Positions 60,742 to 64,000 of a stretch of DNA of 64,000 nt are shown piece by piece. The position numbers and the translations under genes are program-made. The stretch spans positions 62,001 to 126,000 of the forward strand of contig JBAMDO010000015.1 in NCBI GenBank assembly GCA_037074765.1, read 5' to 3'. The notes beneath the pieces are model-generated. The model searched no databases. It saw only the letters and a list, made by a program, of their open reading frames with translations, and had not been told where the DNA came from. Source of the DNA: Mansonella perstans. Lineage: Eukaryota; Nematoda; Chromadorea; Rhabditida; Onchocercidae. Each line of letters starts with the position of its first letter. The first letter of the stretch is position 1.

Positions 60742-63470
60742 ACTATATGTAAATAATGTTGAATTAATGAATGTCCATGAGTGAGATTGCTAACTTCCAA
60801 ACAAATGTGACATTTACTTAGTTTGAACTTAAAATAACTGACTACAAATAAGGCAGCTAGAAAAATTGTTGTCAACATGATGGATCATTTGAGATGGTTA
60901 CTAATTGAATTATGCAAATAACTTCCTTCTTCTTAATATTCTATAGAATTTAAAATCTTCGAACTGAGTAATTTCAATTTTTTATTTTCACTAATTTTGA
61001 GCAAAGGAAAGTTATTGCTTCGTAAGTTTCAAGAATTTAATTTTCCGATAAAATTGAATGAAATTTCGATGTGAAATGATTCAAAAGAAGATGACTTATT
61101 TTAAATGAATTTGAAAATAATTCTGAGTCAGATGAATTTTTCTTATTATTTAAAATCAATGATCCTTTCATTTTCAAATTCATCTGAAATTACTCCTTTT
61201 TTTTTTTTATTTTTTCATCAAAACTTGCACTGTAATTTATCATGACCTTATATGACTTTGCATTTATACATTTCTATCTTTGAACACAATGCAGAATTTC
61301 CTAGAACTGCTTTGCATGATTTTCTTTTCATAATAATGGTACATAGTGGTACAAATTCCTTGAAGATTTTGAAAATTTTAAAAGATTAATTATGCAGAAA
61401 ACAATTCTTTTTGATGGTTAAACCAATGAAATGTTTCCATGTGTTATTTTATTTATTTATTTATTTGTTTATTTAATGCAAAAAATTTTTCAATATTTTA
61501 AAGTTATATTGAATAATCCAACAAACATTCGACCACATTATCACTATCTTATTAATATTTCATTTTCATAAGGGCTAGTGTATAAATTATTGATAGTATT
61601 CATATTTCAGTTATAGCTCATTTTTTGCTTTTTCAAAAGCACATAATGAATATGCCATGAAGAACTCAAATTTTATGATTTTTAAAGTTTTAAAAACTTG
61701 AAATCACTACTTTTAATGATTTTTTTGAAAAGTTCACTTTCAATTAGTATAGCTTAAATGTGAATAAATAAATTTTTTTGGTCTTTATTTTTTAAAAAAT
61801 AAAATAAATTTTCTTAATTTATCACTTTTTCGATTCTAATATAACCTTTTAAATTATACAATAATAAATCAGTATAGATGACGTAAAAGACTTCAGAGAT
61901 TCGGATTTTTGAACTTCAGCTACTAAAGGGAGTTGGTTACAATTAATAATCAATATAACTCGTGCTTTGCATCTAGAATTACAGGCTATACTAATTTCAG
62001 GATGTGAGCTATATTGAACTGTAATCCAGTCTTTATTTTTGGTAATTTCAACCATAATTCATAGTTTCTAATTACCTTACAAGAATAATTAGCAGCTGGT
62101 CATCAAATGATGTATTATTTGTGAATCATTTGCTATGTTTCAACTGTCTATCAGATGTGTGCTATAATTTCTGATATTCTTGATAAAGTTGCATAAAGTA
62201 TTTTTTGGTTTTCCATCTAGTGAAAATTCTTTGAATTAAATCGTCATTTATTTATGTTTCTAAAGTACTGTGATTTCAAATTGGAAAAATTGCTTAGCAG
62301 TTTTCTTCTCTGTCGTTTTCTGATATTTCTTAATGATGCACTTAGTTCGAAATTGGTACATTTGCTCTTTTGACTGTGTATTTTCATAAATTTCAATTTC
62401 AAATAATTATTATTGCATTTTCTGATGTGAGTGGAGCGAAGTTTTTTTTCATATTTTTAGAAAAAAACTACTTTATTACTGTACTTTATTCCAAGTAATT
62501 TTTGCCTGTGGTTGAGTAATAAACTTGGAATCTCTTCAAAGACTTCAATTTTCGATTAAAAGCGAAAAATTACAAAACTCATAAAGATTTCACACTTATT
62601 TCCCTACAATAATAATTTTAATGTATCCCTACTTTCAATGTATTCCTATTTAATGTACTTTCAGAAGCATTCATTCTTTTAACACAATCTTCGAAATGGT
62701 TTTCGAATTCTTCATTTTTTCGAGGCTCTTCAATATTTTTTAACCAAACTTTTTTTCGAACAATTTAATTTACCATGAGGAAATTAATTATGAAGTTATT
62801 TCCTGCTATCTACTTAAAAAAAATCGCAGAACAAAAAAGGTTTAGTATTAGTACAAGTATCAGTAATCTGGTTAATGGGTCATTAATTAATGAATCAGTG
62901 GGATCTTTCCAGGTAGAGTCCATGAAGTTCCGGCCTACATAACCTGCTTATAGTTGCGAGTAACAATCTTGCACTCAAAAAATTTATTTGGATTGTTGCC
63001 ATGGTTAAGCTTTGAAACAGAAATCTTTTTCTTTTTTCTCTTCTCCATTATTTTTGCTTTCATAACAAAAAGTTATTGAAACTATTAATGCATTCATTTT
63101 TTCATATGTGCACAACAGAGTTTTATATGATTCTCACTAATGCTTCTGTCTGAAAGCATTAAGGAACAAAAACAGAGTTTAAAAAATCAATTATAAAAAC
63201 TTTCGAATTTAGAACTTGAAAATTTGCTAATGATTAGCTCATTTTCATCTCAGAATACATGCGGAAGTGCTAATTATACTTTGACACGAATTGAAATTAT
63301 ACTGAACGCATCAAAATCTTTATACGCCAGTTATAATTAATTGGACAATATTGAATTGATATTGAATGAATTATTAATTAAATGAATATCATTTATAATG
63401 TAAAGTTATAGATAGTAACGGTTTTTTTTTCCATTTACAACCAATTTTTTATATCTCGAAATAAAGTTTT
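60742..63470. other. AT-rich region without a gene
   Basis: I find no exon, RNA gene or mobile element. A short ATTT microsatellite lies at about 61447-61480. The minus-strand open frame 61849-62055 (WITVQYSSHPEISIACNSRC) is better mixed in composition than its neighbours but matches nothing I know. Confidence 0.45.
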
Positions 63471-63520
63471 GGACTTCCGGTATAAAATTTTGTCAGAAGG
63501 ACTTTCCGGTATAAAATGTC
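63471..63520 (+). repeat. 28-bp imperfect direct repeat
   Basis: GGACTTCCGGTATAAAAT at 63471 recurs as GGACTTTCCGGTATAAAAT at 63499. Only two copies are seen. The rest of the window to 64000 holds nothing recognised. Confidence 0.75.
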
Positions 63521-64000
63521 AATTAATTGGCATTCAATGATATCGCAATGTAATTGCTGCAAACAACAAATTTGTAAAATCTAGTTTGGAATGAAAATGA
63601 ATAATTAAAAGGAAGAGATGAAAAAAGAGTGGAATAGTTTTTTAAATGATTCGTAAAATATTTTGAATGATACTGAACTTTCGAATCTTAGCTTGAAACG
63701 GTAATTTAATTGTAATCATGAAAAGAGGAAGAGAAAAGATTTGAGTATTCTTAGTAACAATGTTAAGTTTATTACTAATTTTCTTCTCTGAATACAGTAC
63801 GCTCAACTTCAATATAATTTGTAGATCCAGTTCAGAAAAATGGAATTGAGAGTGAAAAAAAAGTAGTAGTGATACTGAGACTCTAAAGGAGTAACTTCTT
63901 CAAAACTTTGGACATAATTAGTCCTATCATAAATAAAACTTCCATTCTAATATTTTATTCTGTTTTCCGGGCTTTCCACATTAATTATCTGTGCAAAAGT

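Noticed and set aside
1..64000. tRNA, rRNA or other structured RNA genes
   Set aside because: I scanned for tRNA-like A and B boxes and rRNA signatures by eye and saw none convincing. A tRNAscan-SE or Infernal run would be decisive.

Overview
The window looks like nuclear DNA of a nematode, most likely a clade III (filarial-type) parasite. The evidence is an AT-rich background, many short exons with nematode-style TTTCAG acceptors, a transthyretin-like secreted protein (a nematode family), a CDH-3/Fat-like cadherin and a decayed BEL/Pao retrotransposon. The species cannot be fixed from sequence alone. Exon boundaries were read by eye and checked for phase; they are models, not transcript data.

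Layout from left to right. 1-3521: no convincing exon. 3522-23490 (+): the 3' part of a giant cadherin of about 46 visible exons and 2,946 codons. It has about 18-19 cadherin repeats, then EGF and laminin-G modules, one membrane span and a Ser/Tyr-rich tail; its 5' end lies outside what I can see. One of its introns carries a dead LINE. 24286-28257 (-): a zinc metallopeptidase with HEVGH...H...GIM, convergent with the cadherin. About 30062-33760 (-): a decayed, internally deleted BEL/Pao LTR element. 34207-35822 (+): a four-exon transthyretin-like secreted protein. 36647-40136 (-): a 12-exon histidine acid phosphatase with an N-terminal membrane anchor (475 aa). 40.2-48.2 kb: gene-poor, with a three-copy tandem repeat of about 0.7-0.85 kb units. 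48257-52250 (+): a seven-exon DM-domain (DMRT family) transcription factor (324 aa). 52728-59456 (-): a 27-exon vps-18 (about 1,015 aa), convergent with the DM gene. 59.5-64 kb: no gene recognised, but a clean 31-bp tandem repeat.

These genes do not form a pathway; they are an ordinary eukaryotic neighbourhood covering adhesion, a peptidase, a secreted protein, a phosphatase, a transcription factor and endolysosomal tethering. I found no obviously new multi-gene system. The most checkable unusual signals are three introns whose reading frames fit only if they start with GC, a 15-nt micro-exon in the cadherin, a vps-18 intron that has lost the A of its acceptor AG, and the large tandem repeat, one copy of which carries an insertion with an 18-bp perfect palindrome.
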